Positions 16,492 to 24,394 of a stretch of DNA of 39,284 nt are shown piece by piece. Source of the stretch: Polaromonas sp. (GTDB lineage: Bacteria; Pseudomonadota; Gammaproteobacteria; Burkholderiales; Burkholderiaceae_C); the NCBI RefSeq assembly GCF_010365105.1, contig NZ_JAAFGZ010000032.1:1-39284 (forward strand). Direction: 5' to 3'. The position numbers were made by a program, and so were the translations under genes. The notes beneath the pieces were generated by a model. It saw only the letters and a list, made by a program, of their open reading frames with translations, was not told the origin of the DNA and did not search any database. Each line of letters begins with the position of its first letter. Position 1 is the first letter of the stretch.

Positions 16492-17505
16492 TTATTCGAT
16501 CCGGATACCGGCAGACTTGACCACCTGTCCGTAGCGAGCCAGATCGCGTTTGATTTCGCTGTTGAATTGCTCGGCACTCCCGGGTGTTGCTTCAATTCCC
16601 ATCAAACGCAACTTTTCGCGAACTGTCGCGTCATTCAATACGGCATTGAGTTCGGTATTGAGGCGGGTAACAATCGCCGCTGGCGTCTTGGCAGGGGCCA
16701 GGATCCCGACCCATGAATTGACAACGAAATCAGGCACGCCACTTTCGATGAAGGTCGGTACGTCCGGTAGCGCTGTGGCGCGGCGAGCGCTGGAAACAGC
16801 AATCGCACGAAGCTTCCCGGATTGAACATGACCGTAGGCCCCGGCAACTGCGGTGTACACCAGGGGAATGGTCCCGCCAAGCACGTCCGTCATCGCCTGT
16901 CCGCCACCTTTGTAAGGCACGTGCGTCAGATTTGCATTCGTTCGCGCCTTGAGCAGTTCACCAGCGATATGCGGCGTCCCTCCGGTGCCTGACGTGCCAA
17001 AAGAGAGCCCCCCTTGCTGCGCCTTCGACAGCGCAATGACATCTGACAGACTTTTCACCGGCACCTCAGGGTTTGCGACCAGGATCAAAATCGCATCCCC
17101 AATCTTGCCGACAGGAGCGAAGTCTGTGGTGGTATCAAACGGTGTCTTGGCAAACACATGCGGATTGATGACCATGGTGCCATCAAAGCCCAGGACCAGG
17201 GTATAACCGTCCGGGACAGCGGTTTTTACCAAACTGGTTCCAATGTTCCCGGAAGCACCCGGTTTGTTGTCCACAATAATCGGCTGGCCCAGCCTTTTGC
17301 CGAGATACTCTGCGATCAGTCGACCACTGGTATCCGTCACGCCGCCCGGCGTGAACGGAACAACCAGGCGAATCGTTTTGTTTGGCCAGGCATCCTGCGC
17401 ATGCGCCATGCCCAGCAGGCCGCCCAGGGTTGCGATCAGGGTCAGGCCTGCAGTAGAAAGCAGGCTCCTGCGAGCGCTGTTCACAGAATTTGATTTTTTA
17501 TTCAT
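16492..17505 (-). CDS. Bug-family tripartite tricarboxylate transporter binding protein
   Basis: This 337-residue periplasmic receptor has the signal peptide MNKKSNSVNSARRSLLSTAG...GMAHA and mature start WPNKTIRLVVPFTPGGVTDTSGRLIAEYLG. Family marks VDNKPGASGNIGTSLVKTA, FGTSGTGGTPHIAGELLK and VPYKGGGQAMTDVLGG are clear. The start at 17505 is preceded by GGAGACAAAA; a longer frame to 17574 would overlap the upstream gene. It lies 32 bases after the isocitrate-lyase-type gene, in the operon driven by the sigma-54 promoter near 19470. Its ligand is presumably an organic acid related to the lyase's substrate (inference). Confidence 0.92.
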   Translation of the reverse strand: MNKKSNSVNSARRSLLSTAGLTLIATLGGLLGMAHAQDAWPNKTIRLVVPFTPGGVTDTSGRLIAEYLGKRLGQPIIVDNKPGASGNIGTSLVKTAVPDGYTLVLGFDGTMVINPHVFAKTPFDTTTDFAPVGKIGDAILILVANPEVPVKSLSDVIALSKAQQGGLSFGTSGTGGTPHIAGELLKARTNANLTHVPYKGGGQAMTDVLGGTIPLVYTAVAGAYGHVQSGKLRAIAVSSARRATALPDVPTFIESGVPDFVVNSWVGILAPAKTPAAIVTRLNTELNAVLNDATVREKLRLMGIEATPGSAEQFNSEIKRDLARYGQVVKSAGIRIE

Positions 17506-17537
17506 TTTTGTCTCCTTGATTAGGGTGCAATGACCGG

Positions 17538-18410
17538 TCAATTGGAATCTGCGTAGCGTTTTTCGAATTCCCATATTTCCTCGAACCCCATGAGCTTCGT
17601 GAGGTCGGCGAAAGGCATCAGGGGTGTTGAGATGCCCGCAGAGGATCCGTTTTGCTTGAAAGACGCATACACAGCCTTCATGGCTTCAGTCGCCGCGAGC
17701 AGCGCCGTCACCGGAAAGATGGCCAGCTTGTAGCCCATCGATTCCAAATCCTGTTGAGTCTGGATGGGCGTGCGTCCACCCTCCACCATGTTGGCCAGCA
17801 AAGGCAAGTCAAAACTACGTCCTATCTGCCTCATCTCATCTTCTGTTTCAGGGGACTCGACAAACAAAATATCAGCGCCTGCACGGGCGTAAGCCTCCGC
17901 ACGTCGCAAAGCTTCATCCAAGCCCAGCGCACTGCGGGCATCGGTTCGGGCAATGATCAGAAAATCGCTGGAACTGCGTGCGTCAGATGCAACCTGAATC
18001 TTGCGCACCATGTCGGCCATCGGAATCACCCGGCGACCCATTGTGTGCCCGCATTTCTTCGGAAATTCCTGATCTTCCAGCTGAATTGCAGCGGCCCCGG
18101 CAGCTTCGTAGCCGCGTACGGTGTGGGCTACATTGAGAAGCCCTCCGTAGCCCGTATCGCCATCGGCAATCAGCGGTGTTTGCGCCATGCACGCCATCGC
18201 CTTGACACGGCCCACCATGTCCGAGTACGTTGCCAAACCGGCATCGGGCAGCCCCATGTGTGAAGCTACGGCACCAAAGCCAGTCATGTAAAGCGCATCA
18301 AAGCCATAGGTGTCGGCCAGGCGCAGCGACACCATGTCAAATACACCAGGAGCGCTGAGCAGGCCAGGCTGCTGGAGCCGCTCGCAAAGTGTTTTTTTCT
18401 TGTTGGTCAT
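17538..18410 (-). CDS. Isocitrate lyase/PEP mutase superfamily enzyme (oxaloacetate decarboxylase- or methylisocitrate-lyase-like)
   Basis: This 290-residue TIM-barrel enzyme cleaves or forms C-C bonds next to a carboxylate with Mg2+. Signatures: SAPGVFDMVSLRLAD at the start, PLIADGDTGYGG (metal-binding aspartates), QLEDQEFPKKCGHTMG with the superfamily KKCGH loop, and IIARTDARSALGLDEALRRAEAY. Close relatives include 2-methylisocitrate lyase, dimethylmalate lyase and oxaloacetate decarboxylase; the sequence alone does not choose between them. The ATG at 18410 was preferred over a TTG three bases upstream; TAGGA lies eight bases before it. A PrpR-type activator controls this operon, which favours a methylcitrate-like or substituted-malate lyase (inference). 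Confidence 0.85.
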   Translation of the reverse strand: MTNKKKTLCERLQQPGLLSAPGVFDMVSLRLADTYGFDALYMTGFGAVASHMGLPDAGLATYSDMVGRVKAMACMAQTPLIADGDTGYGGLLNVAHTVRGYEAAGAAAIQLEDQEFPKKCGHTMGRRVIPMADMVRKIQVASDARSSSDFLIIARTDARSALGLDEALRRAEAYARAGADILFVESPETEDEMRQIGRSFDLPLLANMVEGGRTPIQTQQDLESMGYKLAIFPVTALLAATEAMKAVYASFKQNGSSAGISTPLMPFADLTKLMGFEEIWEFEKRYADSN

Positions 18411-18452
18411 CAATAAATCCTAAGGGTTATGGACAGTGCTTAATCGTCCGGA

Positions 18453-19433
18453 TTACTCTGCGCTGAATCCGCCGCGCTGGGCAACCTGCTGCCATTTGGT
18501 GGTTTCCTGCTGAAGGAAATTCACAAACTCAGTGGGCGGCGTCATGACGATTTCAGCGCCCTGGTCATGCATCTGCTTGATCAAAGCGGGGTCCGACGTC
18601 ACCTTCTTGAGATCGCGATTGATCTGGGAAACCACTCCAGCAGACAAGCCTGCAGGGCCGAACAAGCCGTACCAGTTAAGCGACTCCACACCCTTCAGGC
18701 CAGCCTCTTTGAAAGTCATGGCAGTGGGAAAGATGGCCATTCGTTCGTTGGCAGCGACGCCAATGACGCGCAAATTGCCCGACTGAATATGCGGCAGCGC
18801 CGTCAGCACACTGGTAAATCCCAGGGGCAAATGCCCGCCGATGATGTCCACCATGATGGGCGCGCCTCCCTTGTAGGGCACCCCAATGGTCTTGAGTCCA
18901 CCCGCCTGACGCATCAGCTCACCCGTGAGGCGCGTTTGCCCCTCCGAATAACCAATGGCAAGCTCTTCCTTGAGCGCGGCAGCCAAAACATCACTGAGAT
19001 TTTGATACGGGCTTTTGCTTGATACGACAAGCACCATGGGAGAAATCGCGAGCCGGGTGACGGGCGTAAATGCCTTTGCCGTATCGTAAGGAAGTGATTT
19101 CATCAGGACCGGATTGATCACGTGGGAACCGACCACCAGCAGTAAGGTATGCCCATCTGCCGGTGATTTGGCCACATAGCTCGAGCCAATGGCACCATTG
19201 GCCCCGGTCCGGTTGTCCACCACCACTGGCTTGCCCCACAACTCGGACAGGCGTTGTGCCACGACGCGCGCCACGATGTCCGTTCCACCCCCGGCAGAAT
19301 AGGGCACGACGATGGTCACAGGTTTGGTCGGCCATTTGTCTGCTGCAGTTTGTGCATAAGGTGTCGACGCCAATGCGACCAGGCCAGCGAAAGCGCCCAG
19401 CGCAGTTCGGCGCCGAATCCAGTTGGTTTGCAT
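18453..19433 (-). CDS. Bug-family tripartite tricarboxylate transporter binding protein
   Basis: This 326-residue periplasmic receptor is the first gene of the minus-strand unit. The signal peptide has three arginines (MQTNWIRRRTALGAFAGLVALASTPYAQ). The mature part has WPTKPVTIVVPYSAGGGTDIVARVVA, VVDNRTGANGAIGSSYVAKSPADG and GVPYKGGAPIMVDIIGGHLPLG. GGAGACAACT precedes the ATG. About 20 bases upstream of the start is the predicted transcription start of a sigma-54 promoter. It probably delivers the acid degraded by the following lyase. No TctA or TctB membrane gene is nearby, so it must share membrane components encoded elsewhere. Confidence 0.92.
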   Translation of the reverse strand: MQTNWIRRRTALGAFAGLVALASTPYAQTAADKWPTKPVTIVVPYSAGGGTDIVARVVAQRLSELWGKPVVVDNRTGANGAIGSSYVAKSPADGHTLLLVVGSHVINPVLMKSLPYDTAKAFTPVTRLAISPMVLVVSSKSPYQNLSDVLAAALKEELAIGYSEGQTRLTGELMRQAGGLKTIGVPYKGGAPIMVDIIGGHLPLGFTSVLTALPHIQSGNLRVIGVAANERMAIFPTAMTFKEAGLKGVESLNWYGLFGPAGLSAGVVSQINRDLKKVTSDPALIKQMHDQGAEIVMTPPTEFVNFLQQETTKWQQVAQRGGFSAE

Positions 19434-19465
19434 AGTTGTCTCCAGGTTTTGTTTGCAGCTACTCA

Positions 19466-19480
19466 GCAGGAGTCATGCCA
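19466..19480 (-). promoter_or_regulatory. Sigma-54 (-24/-12) promoter
   Basis: On the minus strand the sequence TGGCATGACTCCTGC matches the consensus TGGCACG-N4-TTGC at 9 of 11 positions, with the required GG and GC dinucleotides at exact spacing. The start of transcription would be near 19454, giving a leader of about 20 bases before the Bug gene at 19433. The divergent gene encodes a sigma-54 activator, which fits. Confidence 0.72.
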
Positions 19481-19544
19481 TCAATGTCCCCCGTGCTAAG
19501 CATTTGATTTTTATGAAAAATATTTCTTAATCCTCCTGGCGAGG

Positions 19545-19591
19545 TGTTTCATGAGACATTGATGAAACATAATTTGTATTATTGAAACAAT
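19545..19591. promoter_or_regulatory. Candidate activator-binding sites (UAS) for the PrpR-like regulator
   Basis: An inverted repeat TGTTTCAT (19545-19552) / ATGAAACA (19562-19569) is followed by a third TTGAAACA-type half-site (19581-19591). The centre of the inverted repeat lies about 100 bases upstream of the predicted sigma-54 start, a normal distance for an enhancer site. The sites also lie just before the regulator's own start, so autoregulation is possible. Confidence 0.55.
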
Positions 19592-19602
19592 AGACCAGCC
19601 CC

Positions 19603-21552
19603 ATGAAAATCCCTGGCGCAATGCCGAAGAGTCGGCCTCGGCTGTGCTTTCTGAGTTACCGGCAGATTCGTATGTTTGCCATGCCGATCGTCGCTGAATA
19701 CATTGACCGCGCCGACATTGAAGTGATTGACGGCAGCTTTGACGGTGCCCTGGCGATTGCCAAGGAGCGCATTGCCAAGAACCAGGTCGATGTATTTATT
19801 AGCGCAGGGTCCAACGCCAGTCTTTTGCGGAGCAGCTTGCAGGCGCCCGTCGCCACCATCCAGTTGAGCGGATTCGACATCCTGCAGGCGCTGATCCAGG
19901 CGCGGCAGATGTCCGATCGCATTGGTATCGTGATGTATGGGCAAACCATCCCCGAACTCGATTCGGTCAAAGGGCTGTTGAATATCGAGATCCACCAATA
20001 TGCCTACCAGACTCCGGATAGTGCACGTCAATGCATCGAACGATTGCATTCGAGTGGCATCGAGGTAATTGTGGGCTCCAGCCTGGTGGTCGAACTGGCG
20101 CAAGCCGCAGGGTTGCAGGGCCTGCTCGCTTATTCGCTATCGAGTATCCGGCAGGGCTTTGACGATGCGCTGGAACTTGCCAGGGTGGCGCGGCTTGAGG
20201 CGGGTCGCTATGAACAGCTGAACGGGGTGCTTCATAACTTGCAGGATGCTGTCCTGGCGGTCAACCATGAAGGCCTGATCATTGCCGTCAACCCTGCCAT
20301 GAAAGCTATTCTTGGACAGGATTCAGCGTCGCTGCTGGGTAGTCCTCTGGCGGTACTGGCACCGGATTTATCCCTGAGTTCAGCCCTGGAGTATGGCAAG
20401 GAGGAGCGTGGCGTTGTTCTACGTCTGGTCGGACGCGACTGGATTGTGAACCGCACACCGATCAGAGAACATGGGGAAGTTGTAGGTGCAACAATCACGC
20501 TCTACGATGCACGGACCATCCACGAAGCTGACAACAGTCTTCGAATCGAGCACCGTCGACATCAAACGTATCAAGGCCGGGCGCGCTATTGCTTTGACAA
20601 CCTGATCGGCCAAAGTCCGGCGTTCCTGCGTGCCGTGCAAACCGCACGGCGGTACGCAAAAACCGAACTGGGTGTGCTGATCGTTGGTGAAAGCGGTGTT
20701 GGTAAGGAACTTTTCGCCCAAGCCATCCACAACGAGAGCGTCAGAGCGCACAGACCGTTCGTGGCGGTCAACTGCGCTGCATTTCCGGAGACCTTGCTCG
20801 AAAGCGAACTATTCGGCTATGAGGAAGGCGCTTTTACAGGCTCCCGGCGGGGAGGAAAACGCGGCCTGTTTGAAGCCGCCCACACAGGCACACTGTTTCT
20901 CGATGAGATCGGCGACATGCCGCTGACGCTGCAGACCCGCTTGCTCCGTGTACTGCAGGAGCGCGAAATCATGCGATTGGGATCGACCACTGCCATCCCT
21001 GTCGATGTTCGGGTGATTGTCGCGACCCATCAACCCTTGCGTGAAATGGTCTCTGACCGTCGTTTCCGCGAAGATTTGTACTACCGCATCAATACCTTGC
21101 GCCTGCCCTTGCCAGCGCTGCGAGAGCGGCAGATTGATATTGTCCCCATGGCTCAGCGCCTGGTGCAAAGCTGTCTGACGCACATGGGCTCCTGCCTGAA
21201 TTCCATAAAGGCACTGGAAGGGGTCAGCCCTTACCTGCAAGCCTATGCATGGCCCGGGAATGTGCGTGAACTCGAAAACTTCAGCGAACGTATCGCCGTA
21301 TTTCTTTTCCAGTTCAACCGAATTGAAGACATCGTGTACAACGGACTGGAACTGGACTGTCCCGAGCTGTTCGAAGCCATGCCTTCAGGTTCCCAGATGA
21401 CACCCATGTCAAACTTCAGGCGGGCCTGCCTTGCCCTTGAAAAGAGTGGAGGCAACCCCACCCAGGCGGCTGCGCATCTTGGGGTCAGCCGCTCTACCCT
21501 CTGGCGCTGGCGTCGACAGAACGAAACAATGCCGGAAACGCTTAATAATTGA
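19603..21552 (+). CDS. PrpR-like sigma-54-dependent transcriptional activator
   Basis: This 649-residue enhancer-binding protein has a PrpR_N-type sensor domain (about 10-185; PRLCFLSYRQIRMFAMPIV, FISAGSNASLLR, TIQLSGFDILQALIQA), then a PAS domain (about 205-310) that may bind a second ligand. The AAA+ motor has Walker A GESGVGKE (363-370), the sigma-54 contact loop GAFTG (409-413) and Walker B GTLFLDEIGD. A Fis-type helix-turn-helix closes it (NPTQAAAHLGVSRSTLWRWRRQ). PrpR relatives sense methylcitrate-type intermediates. It is divergent from the operon that carries a sigma-54 promoter and probable binding sites, so it almost certainly controls it. A later ATG at 19624 is possible; no strong ribosome site decides. 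Confidence 0.9.
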   Translation: MKIPGAMPKSRPRLCFLSYRQIRMFAMPIVAEYIDRADIEVIDGSFDGALAIAKERIAKNQVDVFISAGSNASLLRSSLQAPVATIQLSGFDILQALIQARQMSDRIGIVMYGQTIPELDSVKGLLNIEIHQYAYQTPDSARQCIERLHSSGIEVIVGSSLVVELAQAAGLQGLLAYSLSSIRQGFDDALELARVARLEAGRYEQLNGVLHNLQDAVLAVNHEGLIIAVNPAMKAILGQDSASLLGSPLAVLAPDLSLSSALEYGKEERGVVLRLVGRDWIVNRTPIREHGEVVGATITLYDARTIHEADNSLRIEHRRHQTYQGRARYCFDNLIGQSPAFLRAVQTARRYAKTELGVLIVGESGVGKELFAQAIHNESVRAHRPFVAVNCAAFPETLLESELFGYEEGAFTGSRRGGKRGLFEAAHTGTLFLDEIGDMPLTLQTRLLRVLQEREIMRLGSTTAIPVDVRVIVATHQPLREMVSDRRFREDLYYRINTLRLPLPALRERQIDIVPMAQRLVQSCLTHMGSCLNSIKALEGVSPYLQAYAWPGNVRELENFSERIAVFLFQFNRIEDIVYNGLELDCPELFEAMPSGSQMTPMSNFRRACLALEKSGGNPTQAAAHLGVSRSTLWRWRRQNETMPETLNN

Positions 21553-21742
21553 TCGCCATGGACAGCGCAGAAACAGCGCTATGTACCCCGATACCGCATC
21601 AAAAAGCTAACATAATTTCCGTTGTCGATGCGGCCCGCAACGGGTCTCACCATGTGCGATGGGCGCGACCAAGCATCAACGCGCTCTTACCCCCCCCGTT
21701 ATAGTTCCCTTACAACAAGCTACACATCGGAAGTCTCCGCGC

Positions 21743-23296
21743 ATGCTCGACGACATCAAAAAAACACTCTGGGCCACCGCCGACAAGCTGCGCGCCAACA
21801 TGGACGCCGCCGAATACAAGCACTTGGTGCTCGGCCTGATTTTTGTCAAGTACATCTCCGACACCTTTGCCGCCCGCCGCGCCGAACTCACCACGCGCCT
21901 GAGCAACCCGGCTGACGAGTACTACTACGGCGATGCCGCGCCCGAAGACCTGGCGGCCGAACTGGAAGACCGCGACTACTACACCGAGGTCAACGCCTTC
22001 TGGGTACCCGAGCCGGCCCGCTGGGAAAGCCTGCGCGCTGCGGCCAAACAACCCGACATCGGCAAGCGCATCGACGACGCCCTGAGCCTGATCGAACAAG
22101 AGAACCCCAAGCTCAAGGGCATCCTGGACAAGCGCTACGCCCGCGCCCAGCTGCCAGACGGCAAATTGGGCGAGCTGGTTGACCTGGTCTCGACCATCGG
22201 CTTTGGCGACACCCCCAGCACCGCCCGGGACGTGCTGGGCCAGGTGTACGAATACTTCCTTGGCATGTTCGCCAGCGCTGAGGGCAAGCGCGGCGGGCAG
22301 TTCTACACGCCGGCGTCCATCGTCAAGACACTCGTGGCCATCCTCAGCCCGCACAGCGGCAAGGTGTACGACCCATGCTGCGGCTCGGGCGGCATGTTTG
22401 TGCAAAGCGAGAAATTCATCGAAGCGCATGGCGGCAAGCTGGGCGACGTGTCCATCTACGGCCAAGAGGCCAACCCGACCACCTGGCGCCTGGCCGCCAT
22501 GAACCTGGCAATTCGCGGCATCGACTTCAACCTGGGGCGCGAGCCGGGCGACACCTTCACGCGCAACCAGCACCCCGATTTACGCGCCGACTTCATCCTG
22601 GCGAACCCACCGTTCAACATCAGCGACTGGTGGCACGGCAGCCTGATGGGCGATGCGCGCTGGGTGCATGGCGACCCGCCGCCGGGTAATGCCAACTACG
22701 CCTGGCTGCAGCACATGCTGCACCACCTCAAACCCACGGGCCGCGCCGGCATCGTGCTGGCCAACGGAAGCATGAGTTCAAGCCAGAACAGCGAGGGGCA
22801 GATTCGTGCTGCGATGGTCGAGGCCGATGTGGTCGAGGTCATGGTCGCGCTGCCCGGCCAGCTTTTTTTCAACACCCAGATTCCGGCTTGCCTGTGGTTT
22901 CTGGTCAAGCAAAAGACGAAGCGCAAGGGCGAAGTGCTGTTCATCGACGCCCGCAAGTGCGCCACCATGATCAGCCGGGTGCAGAGCGAGTTCACCGACG
23001 CGGTGATTGAACGCATTGCCGGCACTGTGGCCGCCTGGCGCGGCGAGTCCGATGCGGGCGCGTATGAAGACATTGCCGGCTTTTGCCGCACCGTGCCGTT
23101 GGCAGAGATTGCCCAGCACGGCCATGTGCTGACGCCCGGCCGCTACGTGGGCGCCGAAGCGGTCGAGGACAACGATGAAGACTTTGCCACCAAGATGCAG
23201 CAGCTCACCGAAAAGCTCGGCGAGCAGATGGCCAAGGGCGCAGAGCTGGACGCGCTGATTCGGCAAAAGCTGGGAGGGCTGGGCTATGAGTTCTAA
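21743..23296 (+). CDS. hsdM: Type I restriction-modification DNA methyltransferase subunit
   Basis: This 517-residue HsdM begins with the family N-terminus MLDDIKKTLWATADKLRANMDAAEYKHLVLGLIF. The S-adenosylmethionine motif is DPCCGSGGMF and the adenine-methylation motif is NPPFNISDWW. The enzyme methylates adenine at the site recognised by HsdS and is part of the R2M2S complex. The start at 21743 was chosen by family N-terminus; a longer frame reaches 21659. Its last codons (GYEF, stop at 23296) overlap the start of the next gene by 11 bases. The same 26-base junction reappears at the start of hsdS 1100 bases on, indicating that the DUF1016 gene was inserted between hsdM and hsdS. Confidence 0.95.
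   Translation: MLDDIKKTLWATADKLRANMDAAEYKHLVLGLIFVKYISDTFAARRAELTTRLSNPADEYYYGDAAPEDLAAELEDRDYYTEVNAFWVPEPARWESLRAAAKQPDIGKRIDDALSLIEQENPKLKGILDKRYARAQLPDGKLGELVDLVSTIGFGDTPSTARDVLGQVYEYFLGMFASAEGKRGGQFYTPASIVKTLVAILSPHSGKVYDPCCGSGGMFVQSEKFIEAHGGKLGDVSIYGQEANPTTWRLAAMNLAIRGIDFNLGREPGDTFTRNQHPDLRADFILANPPFNISDWWHGSLMGDARWVHGDPPPGNANYAWLQHMLHHLKPTGRAGIVLANGSMSSSQNSEGQIRAAMVEADVVEVMVALPGQLFFNTQIPACLWFLVKQKTKRKGEVLFIDARKCATMISRVQSEFTDAVIERIAGTVAAWRGESDAGAYEDIAGFCRTVPLAEIAQHGHVLTPGRYVGAEAVEDNDEDFATKMQQLTEKLGEQMAKGAELDALIRQKLGGLGYEF
23269..23294 (+). repeat. hsdM/next-gene junction, direct repeat copy 1
   Basis: Contains GGGAGGGCTGGG and TATGAGTTCT. It is identical to 24369-24394 in 25 of 26 positions (difference at 23284/24384). 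Similarity fades over the following dozen bases, giving both downstream proteins an MSS..Q.V start. Confidence 0.85.
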
Positions 23297-24389
23297 AAAG
23301 CAAATAGTGCAAGACCCGCTTGCACAAATGCCCAGCAACCAAGACTATCGCCGCTGGCTTGGCGAGCTGAAAACCCGATTTCGGCAGGTCCAGCTTAAGG
23401 CGGCCGTAGCAGTCAACAGCGCGCTGCTGCAGTTTTACTGGGAGTTGGGCGCTGACATGGTGGCCAAGCAGCAAGCCTTTGCCTGGGGTTCGGGGTTCCT
23501 GAACCAGCTCAGTGCCGACCTGGTGCGCGACTTCCCGGAGGTCAAGGGGTTCTCACCGCGCAACCTCAAATACATCCGCCAGTGGTATCTGTTTTGGCAG
23601 GGGGCGGCAATTGGGCAACAGGCTGTTGCCCAATTGCACGCCATCCCCTGGGGCCACAATCTGGTGATTATTTCCAAGTGCAAGAAACCCGAAGAAGCGC
23701 TTTATTACGTAGGTGCGGCGCTTCAGCATGGCTGGAGCCGCAGCGTGCTGGTGCATCAGATCGAAAGCAAGCTGTGGCAGCGTGAAGGCCGGGCCATCAC
23801 CAACTTTGCCCAGACGCTGCCCGCCGCGCTATCGGACCTGGCGGCGCAAGTGCTCAAAGACCCGTATGTGTTCGACTTCCTGTCGCTGACCCCGGAGCAT
23901 TCCGAGCGCGAACTGGAAACGGATTTGGTGGCCCACATCACGCAGTTTTTGCTGGAACTGGGCGCGGGATTTGCCTACATCGGCCGACAGGTGCCCTTGC
24001 AAGTGGGCGAGCGCGATTTTTATCTGGACTTGCTTTTTTATCACACGCGGCTGCACTGCTACGTGGTGGTCGAACTCAAGACGGTGGACTTTGAGCCTGA
24101 GTTTGCCGGCAAGCTCAACTTCTACCTCAAGACCGTGGATGAGCAACTGCGCAGCGAGGGCGACCAGCCCACCATCGGCCTGCTGCTGTGCAAAAGCAAA
24201 GACCGACTGGTGGCCGAATACGCACTGAGCGACATTCAAAAACCGATGGGCCTGTCGACCTACACCCTGTCGCACACGCTGCCCGAGGCGCTGCGCGGCA
24301 AACTGCCCAGTATTGAGCAGCTAGAGCGGGAATTGGGACTCGATGATGGCGGGGATGAATCGGTTCAGGCTGGGAGGGCTGGGGTATGA
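23286..24389 (+). CDS. DUF1016/YhcG-like PD-(D/E)XK nuclease-domain protein
   Basis: This 367-residue protein of the YhcG (DUF1016) family has an N-terminal helical domain (LKTRFRQVQLKAAVAVNSALLQFYWELG and FSPRNLKYIRQWYLFW) and a C-terminal PD-(D/E)XK-like nuclease fold with an FYLDLLFYH aspartate and a VVELK E-x-K pair. Members often travel with type I restriction systems; their role is not established here. The gene starts inside the end of hsdM and ends over the start of hsdS. Its last residues (GRAGV) are coded by a frame-shifted copy of the hsdM end. It is therefore a cargo gene in the operon, perhaps a second nuclease or a guard of the complex (inference). Confidence 0.85.
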   Translation: MSSKKQIVQDPLAQMPSNQDYRRWLGELKTRFRQVQLKAAVAVNSALLQFYWELGADMVAKQQAFAWGSGFLNQLSADLVRDFPEVKGFSPRNLKYIRQWYLFWQGAAIGQQAVAQLHAIPWGHNLVIISKCKKPEEALYYVGAALQHGWSRSVLVHQIESKLWQREGRAITNFAQTLPAALSDLAAQVLKDPYVFDFLSLTPEHSERELETDLVAHITQFLLELGAGFAYIGRQVPLQVGERDFYLDLLFYHTRLHCYVVVELKTVDFEPEFAGKLNFYLKTVDEQLRSEGDQPTIGLLLCKSKDRLVAEYALSDIQKPMGLSTYTLSHTLPEALRGKLPSIEQLERELGLDDGGDESVQAGRAGV

Positions 24390-24394
24390 GTTCT
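24369..24394 (+). repeat. hsdM/next-gene junction, direct repeat copy 2
   Basis: This second copy of the 26-base junction lies at the DUF1016/hsdS boundary, exactly 1100 bases from the first. As 1100 is not a multiple of three, the DUF1016 frame reads it differently from hsdM. Here it supplies the ATG of hsdS. Confidence 0.85.

Noticed and set aside
21553..21742. Possible small gene or RNA between the PrpR-like gene and hsdM
   Set aside because: No start with ribosome site or strong hairpin; only a weak 5-base stem (AGCGC/GCGCT). Probably just the hsdM promoter region.
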